Below, piece by piece: positions 1 to 8,784 of a stretch of DNA of 64,000 nt (within the stretch, counting starts at the first letter, position 1; each line of letters begins with the position of its first letter). The position numbers were made by a program, and so were the translations under genes. The notes beneath the pieces were generated by a model. That model had not been told where the DNA came from. It was given only the letters and a program-made list of their open reading frames with translations, and did no database searches. This DNA is from Aurantimonas sp036549475 (GTDB lineage Bacteria > Pseudomonadota > Alphaproteobacteria > Rhizobiales > Rhizobiaceae): positions 10,664 through 74,663 of the forward strand of contig NZ_JAZHLI010000022.1 of assembly GCF_036549475.1 (NCBI RefSeq), read 5' to 3'.

Positions 1-1
1 G

Positions 2-1078
2 ACCGGCAATCTGGCCGCCACGCTGGGCCTGGCGGCCCTCGGCGGCCTGCTGGCCGCGGCGCTCGGCCTGCCGGTCGCCTGGCTGCTCGGTCCGGTTCTG
101 GCCGTCTCCGCCGCGAGCGTTGCCGGCCTCGATACGCGCCTGCCGCAGGTCCTCAGGACGGTGGCCTTCTTCGTCCTGGGCGTCCAGGCCGGATCCGGCG
201 TCACTCCGGCCGTGCTCGATCAGATGGCGATCTGGCCGCTGTCCTTCGCCGTGCAGATGCTCGGCGTGCTGGTGGTCATCATCGTGACCCACGCCTTTCT
301 GCGCCGGGGCCTCGGCTGGGACCGGGACACGGCGCTGTTTGCCTCGCTGCCCGGCGCGCTATCCTTCGTGCTGGCGGCGGCCTCGGAAACGCGGGCCGAC
401 CTGCCGCGCGTGACCATCGTCCAGAGCGTGCGGCTGCTCTTCCTGATCGGCGCGCTGACGCCGGCCCTGGGCTGGTTCGAGGGCGGCGAGGACGTTGTGG
501 CCGCGTCGCGCGGCACCGACGGCCCGCTGTCGGAATATCTGCTGCTGCTGCTGGTGTGCATCGGCGCGGCGGCGCTCGGCCACCTGGGTCGGTTGCCCGG
601 CGGCATGATGCTGGGCGCGCTGATCGGCAGCGCCATCATGCATGTGGGCGAGTTCGCCACCGTCGCCATTCCGCCCTTCCTGGCGGTCCCGAGCCTGATC
701 CTTCTGGGCGCGCTGATCGGATCGCGGCTGCAGGGGCTCGACCGGAAGGGGATCGCCGCGCTGCTGCCGGCGGCCATCGGCTCCTTTGCCATCGGCATGG
801 TGATCTCGGCGATCTCGGCGGCCGTCGCGGTGCTGATGCTGGGGATCGCCATCGGCAAGGTGGCGCTGGCTTATGCGCCGGGCGCCCTGGAGGCGCTGAC
901 GGTGCTCGCCTTCCAGTTCGACGTCGACCCCGCCTATGTCGCGGCCCATCACGTCGTGCGCTTCGTCTGCATCGCGCTGGCCGTGCCGCTGCTGGCCCGG
1001 CACATCGCGCGGCCGGGCGACACCGTGGCGGTGCCGCCGGAGACATCAGGCGTCGATGGAGGCGAAGACCGACGGTGA
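2..1078 (+). CDS. AbrB family membrane protein, 5' end outside window
   Basis: This open frame is already running at base 2, so the N-terminus lies outside the window. It encodes a very hydrophobic protein with repeated Gly/Ala/Leu-rich membrane segments separated by short charged loops. The pattern, including the repeated half with a Leu-Pro-Gly motif (LPGALSF near the first half, YAPGALEAL near the end), matches the AbrB/COG3180 family, formerly called ammonia monooxygenase regulators, which are putative integral membrane transporters. Its substrate is unknown. The last 33 bases overlap the convergent cupin gene. The family call is from recognition of sequence style and motifs, not a search. 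Confidence 0.75.
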   Translation, partial: TGNLAATLGLAALGGLLAAALGLPVAWLLGPVLAVSAASVAGLDTRLPQVLRTVAFFVLGVQAGSGVTPAVLDQMAIWPLSFAVQMLGVLVVIIVTHAFLRRGLGWDRDTALFASLPGALSFVLAAASETRADLPRVTIVQSVRLLFLIGALTPALGWFEGGEDVVAASRGTDGPLSEYLLLLLVCIGAAALGHLGRLPGGMMLGALIGSAIMHVGEFATVAIPPFLAVPSLILLGALIGSRLQGLDRKGIAALLPAAIGSFAIGMVISAISAAVAVLMLGIAIGKVALAYAPGALEALTVLAFQFDVDPAYVAAHHVVRFVCIALAVPLLARHIARPGDTVAVPPETSGVDGGEDRR

Positions 1079-1423
1079 CGGGGCGGGCGCCTCGCCGCCC
1101 TCCGGTCCCCAGAAGACCACCCAGGTGACGAAGTCGTCCGACATGTCGGTGAAGCGGTGGTCCTGGCCGGCACGTACGAAGAGCGCGTCGCCGGACGCCA
1201 CGTCCTCGGTCTCGCCGTCGCGCCGGAACGCCGCGCGACCGGAGACGACGATGTAGAGCTCGTCCTGCGCATGCGGGCGCTGGCGATCCTCGCCGCGCGG
1301 GGCAAAGACTTCCAGCGACATCGTGCCATGCGACATGGCCTCCGCAGCGAACACGCCGTCCGGCCATTGCTCGGTCGCGGGCAGTGGCAGCGTCTCGAGA
1401 AGCTGCGCCAGCGAGATCTTCAT
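1046..1423 (-). CDS. small cupin-domain protein
   Basis: The 125-residue protein is a single cupin beta-barrel. The first cupin motif region reads RPHAQDELYIVVSG (about residues 49-62), with the metal-type His and Glu, and the second lies around FVRAGQDHRF. The C-terminal part has an aromatic run TWVVFWGPEG. Such small cupins are usually metal-binding proteins of unspecified function. The gene overlaps the 3' end of the convergent AbrB-like gene by 33 bp and lies 73 bp downstream of hemA on the same strand, so it may be cotranscribed with hemA. The biological role is not predictable from sequence. Confidence 0.8.
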   Translation of the reverse strand: MKISLAQLLETLPLPATEQWPDGVFAAEAMSHGTMSLEVFAPRGEDRQRPHAQDELYIVVSGRAAFRRDGETEDVASGDALFVRAGQDHRFTDMSDDFVTWVVFWGPEGGEAPAPSPSVFASIDA

Positions 1424-1496
1424 GAAGCGCTCCCTGCCAGGGGGACGCCACGCATCGCGCGGCGAACCCTCGCGGCGGTTGTCAGCGGACCGGCTG

Positions 1497-2777
1497 TCAG
1501 CCGCCGGCCTGCGAGACCACCAGTGGCGTCACCTTGGTCGACCGCTCGGCCTCCGCCGGCTGCTGGCTGGCGAAGGGAATGCCGATGGTGTTCCAGGTCT
1601 CCACCAGAGCGTGCTTCAGGGTCTCGATCAGCACGTCGTCGTGCAGCGGCGTCGGCGTGATGCGCAGGCGCTCGGTGCCCCGCGGCACGGTCGGGTAGTT
1701 GATCGGCTGGATGTAGATGCCGTGCCGGTGGAGAAGGTGGTCGCTGGCCTTCTTGCAGAGGTCGGCGTCGCCGACGAGCAGCGGCACGATGTGGGTCTCG
1801 GACGGCATCACCGGCAGGTCGGCCTCGCCGAACACCGCTTTGGTCTGCGCCGCCTGCCGCTGCTGGGCGTCCCGCTCGGCCTGGCTGGTCTTCAGATGGC
1901 GGATGGACGCGACCGCGGCGGCGGCCAGGGCCGGCGGCAGGGCGGTGGTGAAGATGAAGCCGGGGGCGTAGGAGCGCACCGCGTCGATCAGCGCGCGCGT
2001 GCCGGTGATGTAGCCGCCCAGGACGCCGAACGCCTTGGCCAGCGTGCCCTCGATCACGTCGATCCGGTGCGCCACGCCCTCGCGCTCGCAGATGCCGCCG
2101 CCGCGCGCGCCGTACATGCCGACCGCATGGACCTCGTCGATATAGGTCATGGCGTTGTAGCGCTCGGCGAGATCGGCGATCGCCGCGATCGGCGCAATGT
2201 CGCCGTCCATGGAATAGACGCTCTCGAAGACGATCAGCTTCGGCCGGTTCGGCTCGGCCGCCTTCAGCAGCTCTTCCAGATGGTCGAGGTCGTTGTGGCG
2301 GAACACCTGCTTCTTGACGCCGGACTTGCGCACGCCCTCGATCATCGACGCGTGGTTCAGCTCGTCGGACAGGATCAGGCAGTCGGGCAAGAGCTTGGCG
2401 ATGGTCGAGATCGACGCCTCGTTGGAAACGAAGCCCGAGGTGAAGACCAGGGCGGCTTCCTTGCCGTGCAGATCCGCCAGCTCCTTTTCCAGTTCCACTA
2501 GCGGGTGGTTGGTGCCGGAGATGTTGCGGGTGCCGCCGGCGCCGGAGCCCATCGCCGAGACGGTCGTGGTCATCGCCGAGATGACGTCCGCGTGCTGGCC
2601 CATGCCGAGATAGTCGTTGGAGCACCAGACGGTGATCTCGGTGGCTTCGCCGTCATGGCGCCAGATGGCCTTCGGAAATCTGCCGGCGATGCGCTCGAGA
2701 TCGGCGAAGACCCGGTAGCGCTTCTCGGCATGCAAAGCCTCGATCGCAGACTCGAACTGGCCCTGGTAATCGATCAT
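1497..2777 (-). CDS. hemA: 5-aminolevulinate synthase
   Basis: HemA condenses glycine and succinyl-CoA to 5-aminolevulinate, the first step of haem synthesis by the C4 (Shemin) route used by alphaproteobacteria. The 426-residue protein is full length for the family. The PLP-binding lysine is K248 in EGTLAKAFGVLGGY, and the fold-type I motifs NDYLGMGQH (residues 54-62) and YIDEVHAVGMYG (212-223) are present. The start is supported by an AAGGAG ribosome-binding site just upstream on the minus strand. A tandem repeat lies directly upstream (2791-2814). Haem is needed here for the c-type cytochrome XoxG, but the gene is a housekeeping gene. Confidence 0.97.
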   Translation of the reverse strand: MIDYQGQFESAIEALHAEKRYRVFADLERIAGRFPKAIWRHDGEATEITVWCSNDYLGMGQHADVISAMTTTVSAMGSGAGGTRNISGTNHPLVELEKELADLHGKEAALVFTSGFVSNEASISTIAKLLPDCLILSDELNHASMIEGVRKSGVKKQVFRHNDLDHLEELLKAAEPNRPKLIVFESVYSMDGDIAPIAAIADLAERYNAMTYIDEVHAVGMYGARGGGICEREGVAHRIDVIEGTLAKAFGVLGGYITGTRALIDAVRSYAPGFIFTTALPPALAAAAVASIRHLKTSQAERDAQQRQAAQTKAVFGEADLPVMPSETHIVPLLVGDADLCKKASDHLLHRHGIYIQPINYPTVPRGTERLRITPTPLHDDVLIETLKHALVETWNTIGIPFASQQPAEAERSTKVTPLVVSQAGG

Positions 2778-2790
2778 TCCATACTCCTTG

Positions 2791-2814
2791 TCAGAACCGT
2801 TCTAAGAGCCGTTC
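2791..2814 (-). repeat. 12-bp imperfect tandem repeat upstream of hemA
   Basis: Two adjacent 12-mers, TCAGAACCGTTC (2791-2802) and TAAGAGCCGTTC (2803-2814) on the plus strand, match at ten of twelve positions. They lie 14-37 bases upstream of the hemA start codon. The first copy also contains the inverted repeat AGAAC-C-GTTCT (2793-2803). The position fits an operator or promoter element for hemA, but no known regulator site is recognised. The rest of the 260-base gap (2778-3037) shows nothing else clear. Confidence 0.4.
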
Positions 2815-3037
2815 CAGTCAAAGTCCATCTTTGGCCGGGCGATCCGGCACCGCGGGTTCCGCCATCGTCCCATCGGGAAGCGGAGCGCGAACAGGCACTT
2901 CCCCGCCGCGCCCGATGTGGGGGTCGCGGCGGCGCCACGCCCGGCCATTGCGCGCATCGGCCGCAATGCGGCGCCCGGCACCCGGCAAGACCGCCATCCG
3001 CGCCGCCGCGCCTCGGGACCGAGCCGGCCCGAATGGA

Positions 3038-3226
3038 TCAGGGCCTGCCCGGATCCTCGTCACCATCGGGCGCGACCTCGGCCGGTTCGTCGGGTTCCTC
3101 TGCGCTGGCCGTCGCCGCAGATTGCCGTCTCGCCCGGGCCTGTTCCTTGCGCTTGCGCAAATTCTCGCGCAATTGCGCCTCGAGCCGTTCCTGCCGGGTC
3201 TGCTTCGGTCTGTCGTCCTGGCTCAT
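3038..3226 (-). CDS. small charged hypothetical protein (62 aa)
   Basis: A 62-residue protein starting MSQDDRPKQT. The N-terminal 40 residues are rich in Arg, Lys, Glu and Gln and look like one amphipathic helix or coiled coil (LEAQLRENLRKRKEQARARR). The C-terminal 20 residues are acidic and Pro/Ala-rich and probably disordered. It lies 47 bp downstream of the epimerase gene on the same strand and may share its transcript. Small proteins of this composition are common in alphaproteobacteria and have no known function. I cannot assign a role. Confidence 0.6.
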   Translation of the reverse strand: MSQDDRPKQTRQERLEAQLRENLRKRKEQARARRQSAATASAEEPDEPAEVAPDGDEDPGRP

Positions 3227-3273
3227 CTACCTGGCACCTCGTTCGCGATCGTTGCAGCGCCGACGGGTTCGGA

Positions 3274-4230
3274 TCAATCGGTCCGTCCCTCGGCGGTTCG
3301 GTTGGTCGGCGTCTCGGCCGAAAGGGCGGCGAGGGCGTCGTGCGTCGTGCGTGCTGGGGCCCAGCCGAGCGTCTCCCGCAGATGCCCGGCATCGACGACG
3401 AAGGGCGTGTCGAGGGTGGCGACCATCGCCTCGCGACCGGCCAGGCTGGCGAGGCGTCTCGCCAGCGCAGGCGGGACCGGGATCAGGCGGGGGCTGCGGC
3501 CGAGCCCGCGGCGCAGCGCCGCGATGATCCCGGCGGTCGACATCGGCGGGTCGCCGGCGACGAGGAAGGTCTCGCCCGCAGCCTCATCGCCGTCGAGTGA
3601 CAGCATGATGGCGCGCACCAGATCGTCGACGGCCACGAGGCTGCGCAAGGCCGAAAAGCCGCCGAGGGGGAGCGGCAGCTGCGTGCGCGCCAGCCTTGCC
3701 AGCGCCGCGATGCCGCCGCGCCCGCCGACTCCGAACACCGGCGCCGGCCGCAGCACGCAGCCGCTGGTCGAGCTTTCGGCCAGCGCTTCCCAGAACGCGA
3801 CTTCGCCTGCGTGCTTGGACCGTGCATAGGCGCTCTGCGGCGCGATCGGCGATGTCTCGCTGACCGGCCCGGAGGAAGCGGCATGAACATTGGCCGTGCT
3901 GACGCAGACCATGCGGCGAACCCCTTCGGCCGCCGCCCGGCGGGCCAGCGCGGCGGTGCCGTCGCGATTGACCGCCATGAGGGCCTCGATGTCGGCGGCA
4001 TTCGCCGTGCCCCGCTCGGGATTGGCCGCGGCGAGATGGCCCACGGCGTCGATGCCGGCCGGCCAGTCGGGCGTGGTCATGATCTCGGAATGGTCTGCGG
4101 GCGCAACGTAGACCCCGTCTCCCGCCGGCCCGCCGCGGCGCAGGACGACGACCTCGTGGCCGCTCGCGGTCAGGGCGGCCTTGAGCCGGCGCCCGACGAA
4201 ACCGCTGCTGCCTGTCAGAAGGATGCGCAA
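3274..4230 (-). CDS. NAD-dependent epimerase/dehydratase (extended SDR)
   Basis: The 318-residue protein begins MRILLTGSSGFVGRRL, which carries the extended-SDR nucleotide-binding motif (TGSSGFVG, residues 6-13). The catalytic YxxxK is visible as YARSKHAG in the middle of the protein, preceded by the catalytic Ser region (CVSTANVHAA). It likely acts on a nucleotide-sugar. It is divergent from a sugar transferase gene about 110 bp away, which suggests a shared role in envelope polysaccharide or glycolipid synthesis. The exact substrate is not predictable. Confidence 0.88.
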   Translation of the reverse strand: MRILLTGSSGFVGRRLKAALTASGHEVVVLRRGGPAGDGVYVAPADHSEIMTTPDWPAGIDAVGHLAAANPERGTANAADIEALMAVNRDGTAALARRAAAEGVRRMVCVSTANVHAASSGPVSETSPIAPQSAYARSKHAGEVAFWEALAESSTSGCVLRPAPVFGVGGRGGIAALARLARTQLPLPLGGFSALRSLVAVDDLVRAIMLSLDGDEAAGETFLVAGDPPMSTAGIIAALRRGLGRSPRLIPVPPALARRLASLAGREAMVATLDTPFVVDAGHLRETLGWAPARTTHDALAALSAETPTNRTAEGRTD

Positions 4231-4342
4231 GACGGGGACACTCCCTGGAACCGTTCGAACCGGTTCTGGCGAAGCCGCGCTTCATGCGCAACGGCCAGAC
4301 GGTGAAAACCGATTTCCCAGACGCGGCCGATGCTGTAGCGGA

Positions 4343-4903
4343 ATGGCCATGAAACGCCTCTTCGACTTCACTGCCAGCCTTGCCGGCCTGATCTGCCTGG
4401 GATGGCTGATCGGCGTCCTCGCGATCTTCGTGCGGCGCGACAGCGAGGGGCCGGGAATCTACGCTCAGCCCCGTGTGGGCCGCGATGGCCGCGTCTTCAC
4501 CTGCTACAAGCTGCGCACCATGCACCGGGCGACCGCCTCGGCGGCCTCGCACGAAACGCCCGCCTCCGCGGTGACCGCGCTCGGTCGCAGGTTGCGGTCA
4601 TGGAAGCTGGACGAGCTGCCGCAGCTCTGGAACGTCCTGAGGGGCGAGATGAGCTTCGTCGGCCCGCGGCCCTGCCTGCCGTCGCAGACGCTGCTGATCG
4701 AGGAACGCGCCCGCCGCGGCGTCCTGGCCGTGCGCCCCGGTATCACCGGCGAGGCGCAGGTGCAGGGTGTCGACATGTCGGATCCGGTCCGGCTCGCCGA
4801 GATCGACGCGCGTTACGTGGCCAGCCGCAGCTTCCTCAGCGATCTGAAGCTGATCCTGCGCACCGTCGCCGGCGGCGGTCGCGGCGACCGGGTGCGTGCC
4901 TGA
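4343..4903 (+). CDS. bacterial sugar transferase (undecaprenyl-phosphate type)
   Basis: This 186-residue protein is of the WcaJ/ExoY/PssA sugar transferase family (PF02397), which puts the first sugar-1-phosphate onto undecaprenyl phosphate. Visible family motifs are KRLFDFTASLAGL at the N-terminal membrane hairpin, CYKLRTM, WKLDELPQLWNVLRGEMS and FVGPRP. The first family residues are the Met-Ala-Met-Lys at 4343, so I place the start there (ATG 4349 is also possible); an upstream extension to 4181 would run back over the divergent epimerase promoter. The length is that of the catalytic core without an N-terminal multispan domain. Confidence 0.9.
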   Translation: MAMKRLFDFTASLAGLICLGWLIGVLAIFVRRDSEGPGIYAQPRVGRDGRVFTCYKLRTMHRATASAASHETPASAVTALGRRLRSWKLDELPQLWNVLRGEMSFVGPRPCLPSQTLLIEERARRGVLAVRPGITGEAQVQGVDMSDPVRLAEIDARYVASRSFLSDLKLILRTVAGGGRGDRVRA

Positions 4904-5023
4904 CGCCATCTTGCGGGCGGCTTACAACGCCGTAGAAATCCGCTAGGTGTCGGGCGCGAAACGGATGTCCCCGGTCCGTCCCGCCGGATGCGACGTCACC
5001 CCAGATGCGAGGATGCCATCCCC

Positions 5024-6340
5024 ATGATCGAACGCGTCGGCTTCGCCGCCGAACTCGCCGCCTACACGGACCGGCATGGTCCGGTGACCATCGGGCTCGC
5101 CGGCGCCGGCCAGATGGGCACCGACATCGTCGTGCAGGTGGCGCTGATGACCGGCGTGCGGGTCGGCGCCATCGCCGCCAACAGCGCCCGCCGGCCGATG
5201 GAAGCGATTGCCATGGCCGGCCATTCTGCCGATCACGGCAAGCTGGCCGCCAGTGCGTCCGAGATCGACCGCACCATCGAGGCCGGCCGCATCGCCGTCA
5301 CCGACGATCTGGGCGCCCTCTGCGCGGCCGGCCGCATCGACGTCGTCGTCGATGCCACGGGCAGCCCGGAGGTCGGCACCTTCCTCGCGCTGGAGGCGAT
5401 CGCCAACGGCAAGCACATCGTCATGCTGAATGTCGAGGCGGACATCACCGTGGGCCGGCTCCTGGCCCGCAAGGCCCGGGAGGCAGGCCTCGTCTATACG
5501 GGCTCGGCCGGTGACGAACCGGCCTCGACGCTGGAACTGATCTCGTTTGCCCAGAGCCTCGGCATGGAGATCGTCGCCGCGGGCAAGGGCAAGAACAATC
5601 CCCTGCGCCATTCCGCCATTCCCGAGGAATACGCGGAAGAGGCGCGCCAGCGGAACATGAATGCCCGCATGCTGGTCGAGTTCATCGACGGCTCCAAGAC
5701 GATGGTCGAGATGACCGCCATCGCCAATTGCACCGGGCTGACCCCCGATGTGGCCGGCATGCACGGGCCGGAGGCGACCAGCGACAACCTGGGACAGGTG
5801 CTGTGCACCGCCGATGACGGCGGCATCCTGTCCCGCTCGGGCTGTGTCGACTACACGATCGGCAAGGGCGTTGCGCCGGGCGTGTTCTGCGTGGTCAAGC
5901 CGCGCCATCCCCGCGCGATCGAGCGCATGGCCGATCTCAAGGTCGGTCCCGGACCCTGCTTCGGCCTGATCCGCCCATTCCACCTGACCAGCCTCGAGAC
6001 GCCGCTCTCGGCCGTGCGCGCGGTGATCTACCGTCGGCCCGACATGGTGCCGATCGACCGGCCGGTGGGCGAATGCGGCGCGCTGGCCAAGCGCGACCTG
6101 GCGCCGGGCGACATGCTCGGCCGGATCGGCGAGGCCGATTACCGCGGCTATGCCATGACCTGGCTGGACGGGCGCGAACGCAAGGCGCTGCCGCTGGGCC
6201 TCGTGGAGAAGTCGAAGGTCGTGCGGCCGGTGAAGGCGGGCGACCTTTTGACCCACGACAATTGCGCCCCGGACGAGAGCCTTCTTGTCACGCGCATGCG
6301 CGCCGAACTCGACGTCGCCGATGGCCGCTTCGCCGCCTGA
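5024..6340 (+). CDS. homoserine-dehydrogenase-like oxidoreductase with C-terminal SAF domain
   Basis: The 438-residue protein has a Rossmann NAD(P)-binding N-terminus (GLAGAGQMGTDIVVQ) and a homoserine-dehydrogenase-like NAD-binding fold. This is followed by a middle domain with conserved Lys/Asn (GKGKNNPLRH) and a C-terminal SAF-like domain (GECGALAKRDLAPGDML). This architecture is found in sugar-acid catabolic oxidoreductases and related uncharacterised proteins of alphaproteobacteria. The start at 5024 is chosen because the conserved region follows it directly; an ATG-less extension to 4988 is possible. The substrate is unknown. Its 3' end overlaps the next gene by 20 bp, so the two are likely translated from one mRNA. 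Confidence 0.75.
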   Translation: MIERVGFAAELAAYTDRHGPVTIGLAGAGQMGTDIVVQVALMTGVRVGAIAANSARRPMEAIAMAGHSADHGKLAASASEIDRTIEAGRIAVTDDLGALCAAGRIDVVVDATGSPEVGTFLALEAIANGKHIVMLNVEADITVGRLLARKAREAGLVYTGSAGDEPASTLELISFAQSLGMEIVAAGKGKNNPLRHSAIPEEYAEEARQRNMNARMLVEFIDGSKTMVEMTAIANCTGLTPDVAGMHGPEATSDNLGQVLCTADDGGILSRSGCVDYTIGKGVAPGVFCVVKPRHPRAIERMADLKVGPGPCFGLIRPFHLTSLETPLSAVRAVIYRRPDMVPIDRPVGECGALAKRDLAPGDMLGRIGEADYRGYAMTWLDGRERKALPLGLVEKSKVVRPVKAGDLLTHDNCAPDESLLVTRMRAELDVADGRFAA

Positions 6341-7082
6341 TCGGGATCGCGCGCCCGGGGCGGTGCTGCGGGCCGTCACCTGGAATTGCCACGGTGCGGT
6401 CGGGGCCGACCGCCGCTGCGATCCCGCGCGCACCCTCGCCACCATCGCCCGGATGCAGCCGGACATCCTGGCGCTGCAGGAGGTCGATGGCCGCTCGCAT
6501 CTCGGCCGGCGCCGCCGCGCCTTCGAATTTCTGTCGGCCGGGCTGACGGAGGCTGACGGAGGCCACATCGTCGAGGCGCGCACGGTGCGCCGGACCGATC
6601 GCGACTATGGTCATCTTCTGTGGTCGCGCTGGCCGGTCGTATCGGCGACGGTCCATGCGCTCCCCGAACCCGGCTTCGAGGCGCGCGCCGCCATCGAGGC
6701 CGTTCTGGCGACGCCGGCCGGGCGGCTGCGGGTGCTGACCTTCCATCTGGGCCTGCTGCCCCGCCAGCGGCGGGCGCAGGCGCGGTTCCTGGCAGAGCGC
6801 GTCGATGCGGCGGACGAGCCGGTGCTGGCGATGGGGGACGGCAACGATTTGAGGCTCGGCGGCAGCCTGCACACGTGCCTCGCGCCGCGCCTGCCGGTGC
6901 ATGTCGCGCCGCGCAGCTTTCCGGGGCGATGGCCTCTGATGCGCCTCGACCGGATCTATGCCTCGGCTGGCTTCTTGCTCGCGGCCCATCGGGTCGACGC
7001 GCCATCGGGACCCGCCTCGGATCACCGCGCGGTCGTGGCCGATCTCGCCTGGCCGGATGGTTCGCCGAACGTGGGCGACTAG
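6321..7082 (+). CDS. endonuclease/exonuclease/phosphatase family protein
   Basis: The 253-residue protein has the EEP fold signature: VTWNCHG with the metal-region Asn near the N-terminus, ILALQEVDGR with the catalytic Glu, GDGNDLRLGG with the Asp-x-Asn pair, and a C-terminal SDHRAVVADL with the catalytic Asp-His. Members hydrolyse phosphodiesters in nucleic acids, phospholipids or inositol phosphates. No signal peptide is seen, so it is probably cytoplasmic. The ATG at 6321 lies inside the end of the upstream dehydrogenase gene, indicating translational coupling. The substrate cannot be predicted. Confidence 0.85.
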   Translation: MAASPPDRDRAPGAVLRAVTWNCHGAVGADRRCDPARTLATIARMQPDILALQEVDGRSHLGRRRRAFEFLSAGLTEADGGHIVEARTVRRTDRDYGHLLWSRWPVVSATVHALPEPGFEARAAIEAVLATPAGRLRVLTFHLGLLPRQRRAQARFLAERVDAADEPVLAMGDGNDLRLGGSLHTCLAPRLPVHVAPRSFPGRWPLMRLDRIYASAGFLLAAHRVDAPSGPASDHRAVVADLAWPDGSPNVGD

Positions 7083-7085
7083 CGC

Positions 7086-7595
7086 CTATTGGCTTTCGGC
7101 GCTCTCGGGCTTCACCGCCGCCTGATCCGGGCGGGTCGAGCGGATGACGATGTCGAGATTGTGGGCAAGGCTTTCCCGGCTCGCTTCGTCGAGCGTCTCC
7201 AGCGCCGCGGCGATGCGCTGCAGCGGGTCTTTCTTGAGCAGCGCGCGGCCGCGCTCGGTCAGGCCCAGCTCCTCGGCACGGCCGCGGCCGACGCTGCCGC
7301 GCTTGGTGACATAGCCCTTCGTGATCAGCGTGCGGACGGTCCGCGCCACGGCGCCGGACGCCAGTCCCTGGAAGCGCGCCAGGTCGATCGCCGTGCGCAG
7401 ATGCACGGGCGCTGAATGGATGTAGCGAAGCGCCGCCCATTGCGCCGGAAACAGCTTGGACGCGTATCCCTGCGAATGCAGTCGCCGTGCGATCTGCTCC
7501 AGCTGGCTGGCCAGTTCCGTTGTAGATATCATCGGCATTCCGCTGCGATTGGAGGAAATCCCCGCCAAGCGTGGACCGGAATTGAAAGGTTGCAT
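7086..7595 (-). CDS. MarR-like winged-helix transcriptional regulator
   Basis: The 169-residue protein shows a winged-helix pattern typical of MarR-type regulators: an N-terminal dimerisation helix (TTELASQLEQIARRL), the Q-W-A-A-L-R-Y-I region, a recognition helix near LASGAVARTVRTL, and a wing followed by GLTERGRALL. The start is uncertain: the ATG at 7595 has no clear ribosome-binding site, and internal Met20 or Met22 could be used. It is convergent with the phosphatase gene with only 3 bases between stops. Upstream is an AT-rich segment that probably holds its promoter. The target genes and ligand are unknown. Confidence 0.8.
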   Translation of the reverse strand: MQPFNSGPRLAGISSNRSGMPMISTTELASQLEQIARRLHSQGYASKLFPAQWAALRYIHSAPVHLRTAIDLARFQGLASGAVARTVRTLITKGYVTKRGSVGRGRAEELGLTERGRALLKKDPLQRIAAALETLDEASRESLAHNLDIVIRSTRPDQAAVKPESAESQ

Positions 7596-7826
7596 CGTCT
7601 ACAATAGCTAGTTCTTCAAGATTATCTATCGAATGTCTGAAGAAATACTAAAGATGAGTTCAGTAGATATTTAAAACTTTCAGTATTTATCGCCTGAACG
7701 CGACGCAGAAGGTGATTCCCTTCGGTCGGAAGACGCAGTATATCGGAGCATTTACGTCAGTGCCGCTACGTGACTCGGCGTGCTGGGGTCTGCGCCGCAC
7801 GACCTCGATACGTCCTGTCTGGGCGG
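7596..7826. other. AT-rich intergenic segment
   Basis: Bases 7600-7700 are strikingly AT-rich compared with the rest of the window. The octamer GTAGATAT occurs at 7663-7670 and again at 7522-7529 inside the start of the MarR-like gene. This stretch most likely contains the promoter and possibly autoregulatory sites of that regulator. No convincing gene is seen on either strand. Confidence 0.45.
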
Positions 7827-8669
7827 TCAATCCGGCGAGATTGAGGAGTGCCGACAGGCGATTGTCGCGCCATGGGGCCCGATGGTGGCGGCAGGGTGGG
7901 TGACGGGAAGAGTAGGAAACGGGTGGACGCCAAAGCCCCGCCGTCTGCCGGGAACGCGCAGCCAGTACACGCGGAGTGGCTGCACCAGGATATGCATGCC
8001 GTCCTCGATCTCCGCTTCGGCTTCGAAACGGGCTTCGACTGCGCTGCGATTGTCCGCGACGGCGGCCGCGCGCAGCGGTTCGACCGCCTCGAGACGGGTG
8101 ATGAACTGCCCGACATCGCGGAACCGTTCGCCGCGCTGGTAGACGACGTTGCCGCGCAGGGTAAAGCGGCCGGCGCGCACCGCATCCGCCACCGCCATGC
8201 CGGCGGCTTCGCGGATCTCGCTCTCGTCCTCGACCGGGCGCATCGCCTCGAAATAGGGCCCCTCGGCCAGGGGCTCGACGACGAGGATCGTTCCGCCGGG
8301 ACGCGTGACGCGCGCCGTCTCGGCCAAAGCGGTGGACATGGCGGCGACCGGCACGTGATGCAGCGAATTCAGGAAGATTGCGGCGTCGAAGCGGCCGTCC
8401 TCGAAGGGCAGGGCTTCGGCCGTGCCGACCTCGACGACTGCCTCGGGCGCACTGGCACGGGCCGCCGCGACCGCGGTCTCGCTCGGGTCGATTCCGGTCA
8501 CGGCCAAGCCGCGGGCAAGAAGGCTGCGGGCCAAGAGACCACGCCCGCAGCCGATGTCGAGCACCGATCTGGCGGCTTCGCCCGCCAGCACCTCGCCGAT
8601 CACGGCTGCGGTGTCACCGGACGCGAACGCCGCGTTCAGCGCATTCTGGGTGGTCTTCGGGTCGCTCAT
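7827..8669 (-). CDS. class I SAM-dependent methyltransferase
   Basis: The protein has a clear class I methyltransferase domain: motif I VLDIGCGRGLLARSL, motif II GIDPSETAVAAA, and post-motif GRFDAAIFLNSLHHV (UbiE/Methyltransf_11 style). I place the start at the ATG at 8669 (MSDPKTTQ), giving 280 residues; an in-frame upstream extension to 8732 is without family support. The last 40 or so residues after the fold are Pro/His-rich and may reflect an unusual tail or a missed frameshift near 7950. The substrate is not predictable. The downstream region 7596-7826 is non-coding. Confidence 0.82.
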   Translation of the reverse strand: MSDPKTTQNALNAAFASGDTAAVIGEVLAGEAARSVLDIGCGRGLLARSLLARGLAVTGIDPSETAVAAARASAPEAVVEVGTAEALPFEDGRFDAAIFLNSLHHVPVAAMSTALAETARVTRPGGTILVVEPLAEGPYFEAMRPVEDESEIREAAGMAVADAVRAGRFTLRGNVVYQRGERFRDVGQFITRLEAVEPLRAAAVADNRSAVEARFEAEAEIEDGMHILVQPLRVYWLRVPGRRRGFGVHPFPTLPVTHPAATIGPHGATIACRHSSISPD

Positions 8670-8784
8670 CGGCTTGTCCTCATCCTCCGGGCGCGGGAAA
8701 ACGACCCGCGCCCGAAGCGACGATAGACGCACGCTTCACAGGGGCAAGAGCCGGGGCGCCGATTGCGCGCGTCGGTGAGCTGGC

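Noticed and set aside
2818..3066. 82-codon minus-strand frame between hemA and the small charged protein gene
   Set aside because: It overlaps the more plausible 62-aa gene and has Arg/Gly/Ala-rich composition typical of non-coding GC-rich DNA.
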